Shown piece by piece: positions 1 through 10,666 of a stretch of DNA of 64,000 nucleotides. Source of the DNA: Pseudogymnoascus destructans (taxonomy: Eukaryota > Ascomycota > Leotiomycetes > Thelebolales > Thelebolaceae); assembly GCF_001641265.1 (NCBI RefSeq), contig NW_020167521.1:1240001-1304000 (forward strand), given 5' to 3'. The notes under the pieces were generated by a model that worked only from the letters and a program-made list of their open reading frames with translations, searched no databases and had not been told where the DNA came from. Position numbers and translations under genes: made by a program. How positions within the stretch are numbered: the first letter of the stretch is position 1; the number at the start of each line of letters is the position of its first letter.

Positions 1-1568
1 ATTTGTTCCCCAATCGTTCCGGGTTTTATGGCAATAAAGGGGACGTACCCCAAACCACCTCCGCTTTTTGTTTTCCAACGTCGCGCGCGCGCACGCGCAG
101 AAAGGACGCCGCCTATGAAGCAAACCATCAAAAATCTGTAATTTTGTTACTACTAGTACCAACGTCCATCACGAAAATGCCAGCTCCCGGAAGGAACTTC
201 CCTCCAGAGACTTTGTTTTCTTGAAGATAATTTGCGCTGGAACCTCTCTACTTCGCTCTGGACCCCCCTCGTTCGGCTCCCGCCTGAAAAAAAATCTTTC
301 GCGCTCGCTCTTCCTCCCTCCCCTAGGGACGTCGATCTTTTGCTCTCCTCCGCCGCACGGGTTTTTGCGGTTTTTTGTCTTCGTCTTCTTCTTCTTCGGA
401 TGTTATTTTGCTCTCGCGCACTTTGTCCTTCAGACAACGAAATTTGTGTCTCGCGCACACCGGTAATTTTGTTTCGCTGGATGCTGGATGGGACTTCCGG
501 GAAAGGGAAGGGGGGGGGGTAAAAATCTGCGTTTTGCTTTTGGGGAATGGCAGGGGCAAAGGGGAGAGACCATCGTTTTTCTGTGGTGTGGGTGGAGTTG
601 CAGATTTTTTTTTTGAAGGGGGGAGAGTTTAGTTGGCGGTTATGAGCAATGGACTGGGTGATCTGATGGATTTTGACTTCTGGCTTTCTGATTATGTGAC
701 TGCGACTGACTATGTGACTGTAAAGGATTATAGAGTGTCTACGGTGTGTTGTAATCGAATGCTATCGGTATTGTAACACGATACAGAGAAGCTGGAGAGG
801 CTCCCTGTAACTAGTGATACGCCCCTTAGCAACGTCGTACTGGTAGTCAACTAAGCCGTGTCCCTCATTTGCATCACACACTCAAATCAGCCCTGTCGGC
901 ATCACATGAATGAGCCATTAACCAACCAATCCTTGCGATGGCAGTGGGAAGGCCGTAGATAAGGTACTAACTACCAAGTCCATCAACGTAATCCAATAGC
1001 CATCCCGATGCTCCAACAAGCCTCAGTCAAACGCCTAGGTATAACGCCTGCAGTAGCGTCGGAAAACACGTTGCAGTAGCGTCGTAAAAGCATGCGCCGA
1101 AGGGGTTCATCCTTGGCGAGGACGACCATGCGTCGAGAAAGGTCGCCAATATATCTCGCAGCTATTGTGACTTGGCATCCTTGAAGAATGTCGTTTTATT
1201 GTCCAAGGTGTATTCTGAGAACATGGGATTGTGTTGAATCTAGGCAACGCGAACCGAACTGCATATACATCTATATTAAAGACTCCCTGGGATCAAGGTC
1301 AAGCAGGACAACTTCCAGTCCAGTCAGTCCATCTTACCTATCGGTAGGCTCAGCTGCTAATATTGAACCAGGTGGAGCAAAATCCCTCGTACCATTACCT
1401 GCTTGAGCTCGAGTTCAGCCCGAGAACTCGGGAGCAGAAGGTTTCCGTATGGGGCCAATGATATTACACCGAAAACTGATCCGTAATGGTTCAGGGGTTA
1501 ACTGCTGGCAGCTTATCACCCGTAATCCCCGAGCGGGCTTCAGTTGCTTTAGTTGCTTCCGATGTTGG
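1..1568. other. Intergenic sequence, no supported gene
   Basis: The first 640 bases are rich in pyrimidine and purine runs with many C/T tracts; the open frames there encode only low-complexity Arg/Ser/Phe stretches and look like chance. The remainder to 1568 has scattered short frames without homology that I recognise. It may be upstream or promoter DNA of a gene lying left of the window. Confidence 0.5.
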
Positions 1569-1570
1569 TA

Positions 1571-1706
1571 CAGTACGGTACGGTACGGCGCCATAAGTTT
1601 CCGTACGGGTGGGTCTGTGCACGAATTGCGTAAATGACAGTCATTTTATATGTCATTTGTATGGGAAAAGGCACAGACCCCTACGGAAACTTTTGGCGCC
1701 GTACTG
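1571..1706. mobile_element. 136-bp MITE with TA target duplication
   Basis: The ends are long imperfect inverted repeats starting CAGTACGG and ending CCGTACTG, flanked by TA at 1569-1570 and 1707-1708. The arms share the block AAAAGTTTCC (left arm ATAAGTTTCC) followed by GGGTCTGTGC. The left arm has a TACGG pentamer expanded to three copies. The interior contains a second palindrome (AAATGACA/TGTCATTT). There is no coding capacity, so it must be mobilised by another element's transposase. The arm sequence and spacing match the termini of the Tc1-like element at 42687-44288. Confidence 0.85.
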
Positions 1707-1713
1707 TATATCT

Positions 1714-1735
1714 CCCCCCCCCCCCCCCCCCCCCC
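1714..1735. repeat. 22-base C homopolymer
   Basis: An uninterrupted run of 22 C lies a few bases from the right end of the MITE and about 110 bp upstream of the next gene's start codon. The length is likely to vary between isolates or to be a sequencing artefact. Confidence 0.9.
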
Positions 1736-1845
1736 ACGTGGCATTCTGTTGTCTCCGTTCGTCCATTTGTCTTTTCTATCGGTGCCCTCTTCTTCGTAAC
1801 TCTTTTTTTGTGGATATTTCTTAGCATTGCACTCAAGACTGAGCT

Positions 1846-2858
1846 ATGGCTACCACCGACGTCGAAGCTCCTCCTGCTACCACCGACGTCGAAGCTCCTC
1901 CTGCTACCACCGACGTCGAAGCTCCTCCTGCTACCACCCCCGAGTTGCCAGACTATCTCTTAGATCCAAATGCGGTTCTAAATGACAGCGGTGCCAACTG
2001 GCGATATGGCCAACCTCCTGATTACTCTAATACCAGGAAGGTATATGGCGAAAGTAAGTCTAGAAAACGCTCGGTTTCTAGAGTATATCATTTGCTCTCG
2101 ATCTTGGCTCTACGCTCAAACCTACATATCAAAGCTGCGCTTAGCTGACCCCTCTCTAGCCAAAACCAAGAATCACGAAACGGCCAGCCTCCCATTCCTC
2201 GTCGAGAACTTAGTCAAGAACTGGGAAATCGAAGCCAGCTTCAAGCCCGACATCTCAGACTGGCGTACCATCGACCATTCAAACTACACCTTCTCCGTGA
2301 ACGGCGGCCCGCCTCAGTCCGCCGAGCACATGCTAAGTGTCGGCACCTACAACGCCATCATTGCACCGAACGAATTCTACAGCCCGGAACACGCCGACTT
2401 CGCGTCTTCTCATAAAACTTTCAAGCGCATGATGCCGGCGTTTGCATGGGAGGTTCTGGAGGTATACAGCGGACCGCCGCTTGTGGCGTTTAAATGGCGC
2501 CATTGGGGGGAGATGAAAAGGGATTATGTTTCGTTGAATGAGTACGAACTCCGATTTTTTTAGAGGGGGGGTTCCTACCCAATTCCTATCTTATACTCCT
2601 GTTTTAAACCTCCTTCTGACATGAGAATACTATAGCAAGGGCGAAAAAGTAACCGTCCCAGCACACGGAGCAACAATCGATATTCAAGGTGTCACCATAG
2701 CCCGTGTCAACGCATCAATGCAGATCCAAAGTATAGAAACCTTCTTTGATCCGCTCGAGATGTTCCGGCAGATTGCACCCAACGGCATACCGGGCAAGAC
2801 GACTGTGGCTCCTGAAGGAGGCGCAGAGGCATGCCCTTTCTTAGCGGGCAAGGAGTGA
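1846..2858 (+). CDS. SnoaL-like 'pathogen-related' family protein, 3 exons
   Basis: The exons are 1846-2053, 2160-2541 and 2636-2858 and give 270 residues. Both introns (106 and 94 bp) have GT-AG ends, and the joined frame is continuous (phase 1 after exon 1, phase 2 after exon 2). The sequence after residue 28 (ELPDYLLDPNAVL, WRYGQPPDYS, FAWEVLEVYSGPP, FKWRHWG, DIQGVTIARV) is typical of fungal proteins annotated as pathogen-related, which share a SnoaL/NTF2-like cone fold with plant barley PR-type proteins; the substrate is unknown. The start is the first ATG. The N terminus is unusual: three exact copies of a 27-bp unit encode TTDVEAPPA. No signal peptide is visible, so I infer a cytosolic protein. 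The name does not prove a role in disease. Confidence 0.85.
1849..1929 (+). repeat. Three perfect 27-bp coding tandem repeats
   Basis: Three identical 27-bp units at 1849, 1876 and 1903, followed by a 9-base partial unit, encode ATTDVEAPP three times at the very N terminus of the SnoaL-like protein. Perfect identity suggests recent expansion or ongoing homogenisation. Confidence 0.95.
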
Positions 2859-3346
2859 TATGGAATGTTAACTCGCCGATTTATTTATGGGCTTTCTTAT
2901 ATTGCCTTTCTTTTCCTCATAGTCGGTATTAGCACGTAAATAAGTTTATTGGAATATATTTTATTAGTAAGACCTCAGCACTCCCCTCTTCGCCGCGCTT
3001 TACGCTGTCTAGCGAAACAAGAGAAACCCGGGTGTTGCCTTCAGCTTTGTGATGATATTAGGCTTGGATGTTAGTTATAAGGGGCTATACTAGGAGATAA
3101 ATAGTTTAAGCGAGCGGTCCGAACAAAACAGACGCCAACGACCACCATCTACTACCATCTATCTCATCTGTCTCTGTGCGCCGCCCTGCGTGCGCCGTCT
3201 GAAGATGCATCCATCCGTCTTGCCATCTCCCATCTGTCCGTCTAACTTCTAACTCTCTGATTCAACCCCTATCTTATATACAGTCAATCCATTCACCAAC
3301 CCAACTCCACCACTCCCACACCCACACCCACCCATCCACATCCACC
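2859..3346. other. Convergent 3' intergenic region
   Basis: This is the space between the SnoaL-like gene (plus) and the ubiquitin hydrolase (minus). I see only AT-rich and CCA/CAC-rich simple sequence, presumably the two 3' untranslated regions; no gene is supported. Confidence 0.5.
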
Positions 3347-5302
3347 TCACCTAATCAACTCATAAAACAACAAATACACCTCCTTCTGCATCCCCAACAC
3401 CTCAGACGTCTTACTCTCCTTAACCCTCTCATCACTAATTCTCCACCACCTCTCCGCCGCCTTCCTCTGCCTTCTCGCCCGCACCCTCCCCACCTTCTCT
3501 CCCCTCCCCGCATTCTCCTTCCCCCCCGCCGGCGTCCCATCTCTCGCCCCCGGCCTTGACAGAGACGACGAAATGTTCTTGGACAGCTTACTCAGCGACG
3601 CCCTCGTCGCAGACCTCAACGACGACCCCTCGCCATCCTTCTCCCTCCCCCTGGGCGACGGTGCCGACGACGACGAACTCGACTCGCTGCTGCCTATTGT
3701 CTCCACCGACGCAGTCGTGAGATGGTCAGTCGTAGGCTGCGAATTCGAGTCCGCAAGGGAGCTTGAGCTAGCCGCTGGGTGCGGCGAGGGGATGTCAGGG
3801 GTGAGCGGCCGAATCGGGGTAGCGCGGAGCTGTGGCGTCGACGTGGCGGGTGTGGCAGTGCGACTGTATATATCGGAGCGACCAAATGGGCCCTGATTCG
3901 CGAAAGGTGGAGCAACGGTCTGGCGACGGAAAGTCTCGTAGTGCCCGCTGCTGTGGCTGCCCTTGTGAGTCACGAGGGCAAGAAGCTTGTAGCGGCGCTG
4001 ATCGATGATAGAGCCTAAGGGGAGGGTCTCAGGGAAGGAGACTTTAGCGGCGTTTTTGGTGGAGGCGCGCGCCTCGAAGATGGAGCGCGAGAGGTGGAGG
4101 GCGAGGACTTTGGGGAAGGAGGTGATGCGGATATGGCGCTTGATCTTGCGCTTTGGGGCGTGCCAGGCGTCGGGGAGGGTGAGGTCCGAGGTGGGGTTTT
4201 CGGGGTCGGTGGCGATTGCTTCGTTAATGCGGGCGATCATGGCGGTGAGCTTTTCGTCTTTGCATTTTTGGGGGTCTTTTTGGAGGGTCTCGACGGCATG
4301 GATTAGGCGGCACTTTTCGCACTTGAAGTCGTCGATGTATTCGAGCTTGAAAATCCCGTCGAAGCAGGATGAGAGGGTTGTAGAGGGTAGTTCGGGAACG
4401 TTCAGTGTGAGGGTGCAGAAGGTCGATATGTTGGGTTTCGGTTTGAAGCCGCATGTGAGGCATTCGATTTGTGACTCGTATCCGCCTTCAAGGGGGAAGG
4501 ATTCCTCCTCCAGCTCTCCTTCACCAGCTGACGGTGCCACTTCCGCTTTTGTTACTGGAGACTCCGTCTTTATTGGAGATTCCGCGTTTTCCACATTATT
4601 GATGTCTGCCTTCTCCGTTTCTGGCTGCTTGCCAGAATCCAAGATCTCCACCGTGGATCCCTCCTCCTCTGCAGCTTCAAGTGTAAGGGTAGTCAACCGT
4701 TTTTGAAGAGTTTCATCGTCCACAATAATCGTGCCCAGTTCTGCCGCCCGCTTCCTCGCCCGTCTCCCGGCATGATACTCATCGCACAGTCTCTCTGCAA
4801 CAACCTGCAAGAACTCCTGCGCATCCTGCTGCTGCCTGCTTATGCGCTGTCTGAAAGCGCCCTCAAGGCACTTCACAAACCCCGACGCACTGGCCGTCTT
4901 TTTGTATATAGGCCGCTCATTCAACGTATCCAGCAGCTCCTTCAGTCCCTGCGTAATCAGCCCCTCCTGAAGCCCCTCTATCTTCCACGGCGCCAGATTC
5001 TTCCTAGTCGGATCCTCAACGAGATTCCTATACACCGCCGGCCCGTCAAGCGCCCGCCGGTGCGTCTCGCGGATCAGGTATAACCTCAGGTCTCCCAGAC
5101 CCGCGAGCGCCTGCACCGTCGAGTTGATAAAGCAGTCGTTGGCCTGGTTGTGGAGACCCACGACTCCGCGCTTCCGCGAGCTGGACGATGACTCCGCCTC
5201 GCCGTCGATGAAGAAGGTGGGCGCGAAGACGTAGACCAGCGTGATGGCCGCGAGCGAGGCGCCCGCGGCATACGTCGCCATCTGGAGCTGCTTGTCGGGC
5301 AT
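3347..5302 (-). CDS. UBP16: Ubiquitin carboxyl-terminal hydrolase, membrane-anchored, UBP16-like
   Basis: One uninterrupted frame of 651 residues. A hydrophobic segment at about residues 11-32 would anchor the N terminus, as in yeast Ubp16, which sits in the mitochondrial outer membrane. The USP-fold landmarks are present in order: Cys box (HNQANDCFINS, catalytic C57), a QQDAQEFL block near 158, paired CxxC motifs (CLTC and CEKC) that probably bind zinc, the His box (GSHSSGHYETFRR, H454) and WRISD with the third catalytic residue D624, then the closing YLLFYE. All catalytic residues are intact, so an active deubiquitinase is expected. A Ser/Thr/Pro-rich disordered insert of roughly 150 residues separates the His and Asp boxes. 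The start is the first Met before the membrane segment. It is divergent from MRPL50. Confidence 0.9.
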   Translation of the reverse strand: MPDKQLQMATYAAGASLAAITLVYVFAPTFFIDGEAESSSSSRKRGVVGLHNQANDCFINSTVQALAGLGDLRLYLIRETHRRALDGPAVYRNLVEDPTRKNLAPWKIEGLQEGLITQGLKELLDTLNERPIYKKTASASGFVKCLEGAFRQRISRQQQDAQEFLQVVAERLCDEYHAGRRARKRAAELGTIIVDDETLQKRLTTLTLEAAEEEGSTVEILDSGKQPETEKADINNVENAESPIKTESPVTKAEVAPSAGEGELEEESFPLEGGYESQIECLTCGFKPKPNISTFCTLTLNVPELPSTTLSSCFDGIFKLEYIDDFKCEKCRLIHAVETLQKDPQKCKDEKLTAMIARINEAIATDPENPTSDLTLPDAWHAPKRKIKRHIRITSFPKVLALHLSRSIFEARASTKNAAKVSFPETLPLGSIIDQRRYKLLALVTHKGSHSSGHYETFRRQTVAPPFANQGPFGRSDIYSRTATPATSTPQLRATPIRPLTPDIPSPHPAASSSSLADSNSQPTTDHLTTASVETIGSSESSSSSSAPSPRGREKDGEGSSLRSATRASLSKLSKNISSSLSRPGARDGTPAGGKENAGRGEKVGRVRARRQRKAAERWWRISDERVKESKTSEVLGMQKEVYLLFYELIR

Positions 5303-6030
5303 GGCGCCGGTTGAGAGACGGGGTGCTTAGGGGCAGGGGCTGTGGTGCTGTTAAGCTGCTTCCATCGCAGTCCAAGGCCCTGGTCTGGCTCCGGAGAGAA
5401 GGGCGCTTGGGTGAGTTCGTGCTGGAGGGCTCCTAGGGCTCGTAGGTCTCGGTTTATGGGGTACTTTATGCAAATGCGGGTCAGCCGGGTTTTGTGGATT
5501 CAGTTATGAGGGCTGTAGAAGTCGTGGTAGAAGTTGTTGCTGTAGTTGGGGGTAGTTGGGGGTGTTTTTGCATGGATGGATTACTTTATGAAAGGAAGGA
5601 GGGATAAAGAGAGATAAAGTGTTCAGAGGGCTTACTTTAGTATAAAAAGTATAGGGAAACAACCAGCACGATGAATACTACTGTATTCTGTGGTTAATAA
5701 CCTTCCTGTTGAATCAGAAGTATGTTAAATACCCATTTACAATTCACAAACAAATAGTTGTAAACATACGAATATATGAATTCTCAGGGTCTAATTTTAT
5801 GTCGATATTGGGAGAAAAGGGTCTGTCTTTGTCTTGTCATAGACGCGGAGATCTCCGCAACGTACCTGTAGAGGTACATAGGTACATACTCTCGAGATAC
5901 CTTGGGACGATCACAAAAATCGTAGATTTGAAGCTCAAACCGACCGCCAGCTACCAGCCAAACGCGCATCTCAGTCCGCGCACGCAACCCATCAGACAGC
6001 CAATTGCCGCCTGTCGACTCGGGAAGTGCA
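5303..6030. promoter_or_regulatory. Shared divergent upstream region of UBP16-like gene and MRPL50
   Basis: The 728 bp between the two start codons must contain both promoters. I see G/T-rich and AT-rich stretches but no motif that I can assign. The overlapping open frames on both strands at 5709-6176 lack recognisable homology and I treat them as chance. Confidence 0.5.
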
Positions 6031-6987
6031 ATGTCTTCCCTCGTGGGCTCCTTACGGGCTCCCCAATGCATGTCCTGCATGCGCCGTGTTACAATGAGCG
6101 TCGGCGATGCGTGGCTCGCGTCGACGAAGCAGCAGGTTAGGGGGAAGAAGCGGTTGGCGAAGGTGTCGACTGTCAATGTCCGCCTGCTGAAGAATGTTGC
6201 CCGCTATGGAAAGGAGGGTGAGCCGCGGTCTAATTCTGCCGCAATGGATGGCAATTACAGTACAAAGTGCTTACGAACTTGTGCCAGGATCGGTCATCCC
6301 CCTACCGCCGGGACGTATGCGGAACCAGTTCTTCCCGAGGAGGATGGCAGAGTATATGACACAAGCTCAGATTAAGGAGGCCGGGTTAGAGAACGTGACA
6401 TTGGAGAGGAATTTTACCTTTGGCATCAAGGACGCCGGTAGTCTAAAGGCCGCTGAGCCAGAGGTCAAGGCTGCGCCGGCAAAGGTGGTACCAGTTGATC
6501 TCGATCTCTTGAGTGTAAGTTCCCTCTAACTTACCAATCCATACTTGGGTGAGTGCAGTGGACTAACAGAACCCAGGGCGAGCAAGCCGCAGCTACGATC
6601 GCAAAGCTTATCCCGAAGAACATCGACTTCTACCGCTCCGCCATATTGCCCGCCGCCCCAGCCCCGAAACGCTCCCCATCGCTACCAGCAAGTTCAGTGC
6701 TATCCGAGGAGGCAGCAGGAGTCAAGCCAGAGCCAGCGCCGCTGGATCCAAACGCGAGCATCTTCGGATCCGTCTCGACATCCGATATTGCATCCAGCAT
6801 CCGCGCCATCCTGGCTGAAGATAAGGAGGGCTCCCGCCTTGTGTTGGGCCCGGAGGATATCACGTTTGCCGTTGAGACGGAGGAGAAGGGCCGCGTCAAG
6901 AACCTGGGGACGTATGAGGTGCATATCAAGATCAAGGGCGGGGAACAGGCGGTGCGGAGGACGATCACGGTCAAGCCGCAGGAGTAG
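6031..6987 (+). CDS. MRPL50: Mitochondrial large-subunit ribosomal protein bL9m (L50)
   Basis: The exons 6031-6217, 6288-6514 and 6577-6987 encode 274 residues; introns of 70 and 62 bp have GT-AG ends and keep frame. The bacterial L9-type N domain follows a presequence rich in Arg, Ser and Met: RLAKVSTVNVRLLKNV, then PPGRMRNQFFPRRMAEY, with the PGR(M)RN turn typical of L9. The C-terminal half (AKLIPKNIDFYRS, SSIRAILAEDKE, VKNLGTYEVHIKIKGGE) is the fungal extension seen in MRPL50. The protein belongs to the mitoribosome 54S subunit in the matrix. I chose ATG 6031 because it gives a basic, plausible mitochondrial presequence and no in-frame ATG lies nearer upstream. Confidence 0.9.
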
Positions 6988-8174
6988 ATTGGGGGGAGCG
7001 GTTAAGATGTTTTTGTACTTGTATAGATATGAGAGCACGGTATACAGATACAGATACTTGGCATCGCGCGGGGCCTGGGAATGCAGTATGACTACAGACA
7101 GCGATTGGGGGGTATAGAACGAGACCCCTTTTTCGTGTGACAAGCGTGACGATTTCTCCAAGGATGCCTCAGGATTATGTTGTAACTCTATCTTCACGGG
7201 TGTTATTTGTGCAACTGTTGTAAGTAGGTTTGGCGTTCCAATAGATTCGTGGCACTATGATCGACGCAAACAGTTGGGTATTTATATTCAGCAAAAGAGT
7301 AAATACCCTGTATTTAGCCCTGTAAGGAATCAAATACCCTAAGCCATTCGAAAAGAATACAATGCCCTGTAGTGACCCATTCTGTGCCTTTCTATTAGAG
7401 TTGAGCAGGAAGCCCCAACTATAGCACCTAGTTCTGAGTGATAATGAGCCTCGCCTGCCTTCTACCGCCTTCTGCAGCACCAGCTAGAATAGCTCATACA
7501 AGATCTGATTATAGATCTCTATCCCTTTCTAGCGAATTATGCAATGCCACCCTAGGTCACTTGTAAGATGATTAGAGCCTTCTAGTCGCAGGCAGCATCG
7601 AGAGCGTCGTGAGCCACAACATAGTTGGGTTTTTGGTAGGTGAGAAGTGCTAGCTTGAGCTCAATTCCGAGCTCGAGTGCTTACTAGAGCTATGGGTCGA
7701 TGAGAGCTTCAAGCTTATAATAATGGCAGCAAGCCTTTGTCTTGTATAGAGGTGGTTGGTTACGGGGCATCGGACTAGGTTTTGCATCATTAGTAGCCCA
7801 TCCCGCCTCTTATATATAAATATAGGCTTAGCCCAGCTCTAGGAATGAATAGAGGGTTTCAGCTCAAATAGCATAATTGCATATAACGTATTTCACATAC
7901 GAGCTGCGCATACAAGCGAGCTGCGCACCCCATTTTACACCCAAAATCATGGGTCCTATTCCAAGCTTTTTTCCTGGCCAGGTCTTTGGCCCTAAAGAAA
8001 TGCCGCAAGCTCAGAAGGCTGCCAGGAAGACTGTGGCAGCCAATGCTGTTCCACAGAAGAAGAAGGATAAGAAGCGCAAATGGAAGGCTGGAAGTACGTC
8101 TCTGGTTACTATAATGATTACTGTAAGACCTTACTGATTGAAAACAGCTGTCGCTCTTCATGAGATCCGTCGCT
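6988..8174. other. Decayed intergenic region with transposon crumbs
   Basis: No intact gene. Bases about 7390-7700 resemble 30800-30900 (a block reading VEQE followed by GAGCTC-rich sequence) and are probably a scrap of the same integrase-type element. At 7886, after a TA, a terminus ACGTATTTCACATACGAG matches one at 23497 and resembles the inverted repeats of the pogo fossil at 57931-60236, so an old pogo end lies here. The open frame at 7877-8137 begins inside that end and has no recognised homology. Confidence 0.45.
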
Positions 8175-8545
8175 TGTAAGGACACAGGGCACCCAGCTCA
8201 CAGTAATAGCATATGGGAGTGCGAGTCGGAGGCTAAACGGATGCTATCCTATAGGTCTACTATGAAGGATACAAAAAAGATGAAGAGAGGAACCCCCGTT
8301 GGGTCAATCTCCTTAACTACACGAAACGGGTCCGACTCGGCTAACCTGCCTTCACTCTTACCACGTGACCGTAACCTGTCTGACTCAGATACCTTCCGTC
8401 ACTGAGGGAGAGGGACCCCGTTGGGTCAATCCCCTTAAGTAGCCAAAACGGTTCTGACTCGGCTAACCTGCCTTAACTCTTATCATGTGACTGTAACCTG
8501 CCCGACTCAGATCCTTTCCGTCACTGAGGGACAGGCATCCTTACA
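8175..8545 (-). mobile_element. 3' LTR of retroelement A (371 bp)
   Basis: The LTR is bounded by TGTAAGG at 8175 and CCTTACA ending at 8545. Read on the minus strand, a polypurine tract (AAGAGGGGGGGTAG) immediately precedes the LTR, so this is the 3' LTR of an element lying on the minus strand. Copies recur at 45472-46105 (interrupted) and 58028-58252 (truncated). Inside are two degenerate repeats of a block containing CCCCGTTGGGTCAAT and CCGACTCGG. Confidence 0.75.
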
Positions 8546-8625
8546 CTACCCCCCCTCTTAAGAGAGTGTTATGTCCGCCAAACACGCTGTGAGAATCATT
8601 TCCGCAACATCTCCAAATGGTATCC

Positions 8626-10041
8626 TGTAATGGTGGGTGCACCAGATGTGAGAATCTAGCCACCCAAGGAAGGTGTAACTCTGACTTCTAAACGATAGAA
8701 GACACAGAGGTTCTCTTGCGTAAAGGTTTACTTATCAGAGGAGGCAGGGGATCAGACACAAAGGCTTCAAGTAACACGTTACTAGTATATAACAAATACT
8801 GTATTGAGTTGAGCACGAAGCTCCTATCTAAGGAAATACTATCTACTTATATAGTGGCGTCGTGCCTAGTGGACTCCTGGGAACTCACTCGAGTCCTCAG
8901 AGTCCTGGACTCTTAGGATTCTTCTCATCATCCTGCGAGTCCGTCACGTGCCTAGTGGACTCCTGGGAACTCACTCGAGTCCTCGGAGTCCTGGACTCTT
9001 AGGACTCTTCTCATCATCCTGCGAGTCCGTCACGTGATACTTTCGGAACTACTATTCCCCGCTGCCCCTCCAGGTACCAGGGCCAGTCTCATGCGACCTC
9101 CCTCCTTCCTGTCCTGTAGTTGGCCAGCCTTCTTGTTCCGTCGTAACAGAAGGGATGATTTTACTAAGACAACACACTGTCTTAGGAAACAGAGCCAAAG
9201 GGTTGTAGCTTAGACTATTCCACAACGCAGCAATCAGGTGTGTGATGTAGTGAAGTGGTTCAGACAAGTTGCAACAAATGTTGAGTCTGGGAACTCAGGG
9301 GTAAGTCAGAGGTTAACACCTCACTGACTTTTCAGAAACAAGGAGTAACAAGATGAATGCTTGGAAGCTTGTAAAAGACGTGGAAGTATGTGATAGTCTA
9401 TTTACTGTATTGTCTGCTTGCCCTTTCTTAAGGAAAGGGCAATCCTATTTATGCCAAAGGAGTGTAGTTCTCTCATTTTCCATGACTTTCCATGACTAAC
9501 CAGGCTTGGTAAATGTATTAGAAATCAAGTGCGACCCACAACTAGCTTGCTAATCATGTAGTGAACGTAAGAGAATCCCATAGAACCATCTCTTGGGTTC
9601 CTAGCCTATAGGAAGTGAAAAGGAGGTCCAAGGTCAGAGTACCTATAGACAAATTATGTCATAACTTAACCAATCTTGTGGGTAACTAAGGAGCGATGAT
9701 GTGTAATGAATCATAGAGGGTTGTAGAAGCTTCTAGAGCTATCGTTCATGTTCCTAGGCCTCTAGTTGGTAGAGATATGCCATGTGGTAGTATTGGCCCA
9801 CCCCCTTAAGAAGGAGATTTTCTTAATAACTTGTTCAATGAGTGTCCAAATGATATGCCGTGATGTATGTAGCATAAACAGATGTAGTAGAAGAGTTTGC
9901 AGCAATCGTTGGGTAGTATTGCTTCTGTTGTTGGTGTGATAAGCCAAGATATGTATGGTGACTTGAAGGTTTGAGGAGGAGATTTCTAAGTTTGCTCTTG
10001 AGTTTGATAGCAAACTGAGTGCAACGAATGTCAGTATGACA
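8626..10041 (-). mobile_element. L2 solo LTR with TATCC target duplication
   Basis: Read on the minus strand the LTR starts TGTCATACTGACATTC and ends ACCATTACA. It is flanked by TATCC at 8621-8625 and 10042-10046, and joining the flanks recreates the sequence at 46180-46195. It is about 910 bp once the nested L1 LTR (8674-9148 plus its TSD) is removed. Other copies lie at 10667, 19102, 29027 and 55998. No coding capacity. Confidence 0.9.
8674..9148 (-). mobile_element. L1 solo LTR (475 bp) with GAAGG target duplication
   Basis: This is a reverse-oriented copy of the LTR of the full gypsy element at 11464-18461, running from TGTAAC to CGTAACA and flanked by GAAGG at 8669-8673 and 9149-9153. 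It sits inside the L2 LTR and contains two copies of the 86-bp GGACTC/GAGTCC-rich unit. It is a product of LTR-LTR recombination after insertion. Confidence 0.95.
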
Positions 10042-10522
10042 TATCCGTGAGAAGAGCATTCTATGTTGGCGGTAATTCTGTTTGTAATTGCATTTGTAAC
10101 AACCCTCTTTATATTCCGTGTCAGGAAGGTGCACTATATGTCATGCTAGAGTTGTGCCCTATCGACTCTGTTTAGTGTGCAAAACCAGAGTTCGCTTTGT
10201 TCGCTCTGGGGTACATTCCTGGTGGTCCGAGTGGGCTCCCAATCGTATCCGCGAAGCGTTCGGGTTGAACTTTCCGACGTATGTAAGGAGAAGTGGCCAC
10301 GCTAACCCGATTCGGAGTTCATTATTGTAAGCCAGACTATGAGAATGCAGCCGCGTCCACTTCTTCTTGTTGTCTCCAACAACAACACCAGCGACCACCC
10401 CTCTGAGGATGGTAAGTGAACCCTTCTCATGGATTGTCTGACGGTGTACTAATGAATTGGATAGTATAATTGCAATCCACAAGAACAAGTAGGTGATGAG
10501 AACGCGTTGATGTGTGGGCGAT

Positions 10523-10666
10523 TGTTATGGCTAAGTGCTAGTGCTATGGCTAGCGCTTACGGCTGCAATCTCACATGATGGATAACATTGGATATCATGG
10601 ATATTATGTTATCCATGTTATCCACGGGGATCCACAGAATATCAGGTGATGCATAACATTGGATAT
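10523..10666 (+). mobile_element. Truncated L1-type LTR, U3 variant c
   Basis: The sequence starts TGTTATGGCTAAGTGC and matches the first 100 or so bases of the LTR at 57229-57521, including the GGATAACAT...ATGTTATCC palindrome. It stops abruptly where an L2 copy begins at 10667; the conserved 3' half is missing. Confidence 0.7.

Larger units (their letters stand above)
8546..10522 (-). mobile_element. Internal remnant of retroelement A, split by a solo LTR
   Basis: Bases 8546-8625 and 10047-10522 are one sequence interrupted by the L2 LTR with its TATCC duplication; the same uninterrupted sequence is seen at 46106-46418. It carries the polypurine tract next to the LTR. A minus-strand open frame of 109 codons ends at 10159, but I do not recognise a Gag or Pol motif in it, so its superfamily is unclear. 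Confidence 0.6.

Noticed and set aside
153..640. Overlapping open frames on both strands rich in Arg, Ser, Phe
   Set aside because: They follow from CTT/TCC-rich composition; no motif and several mutually exclusive frames.
5709..6176. Open frames of 130-143 codons on both strands
   Set aside because: They overlap each other and the MRPL50 start, with no recognisable domain.
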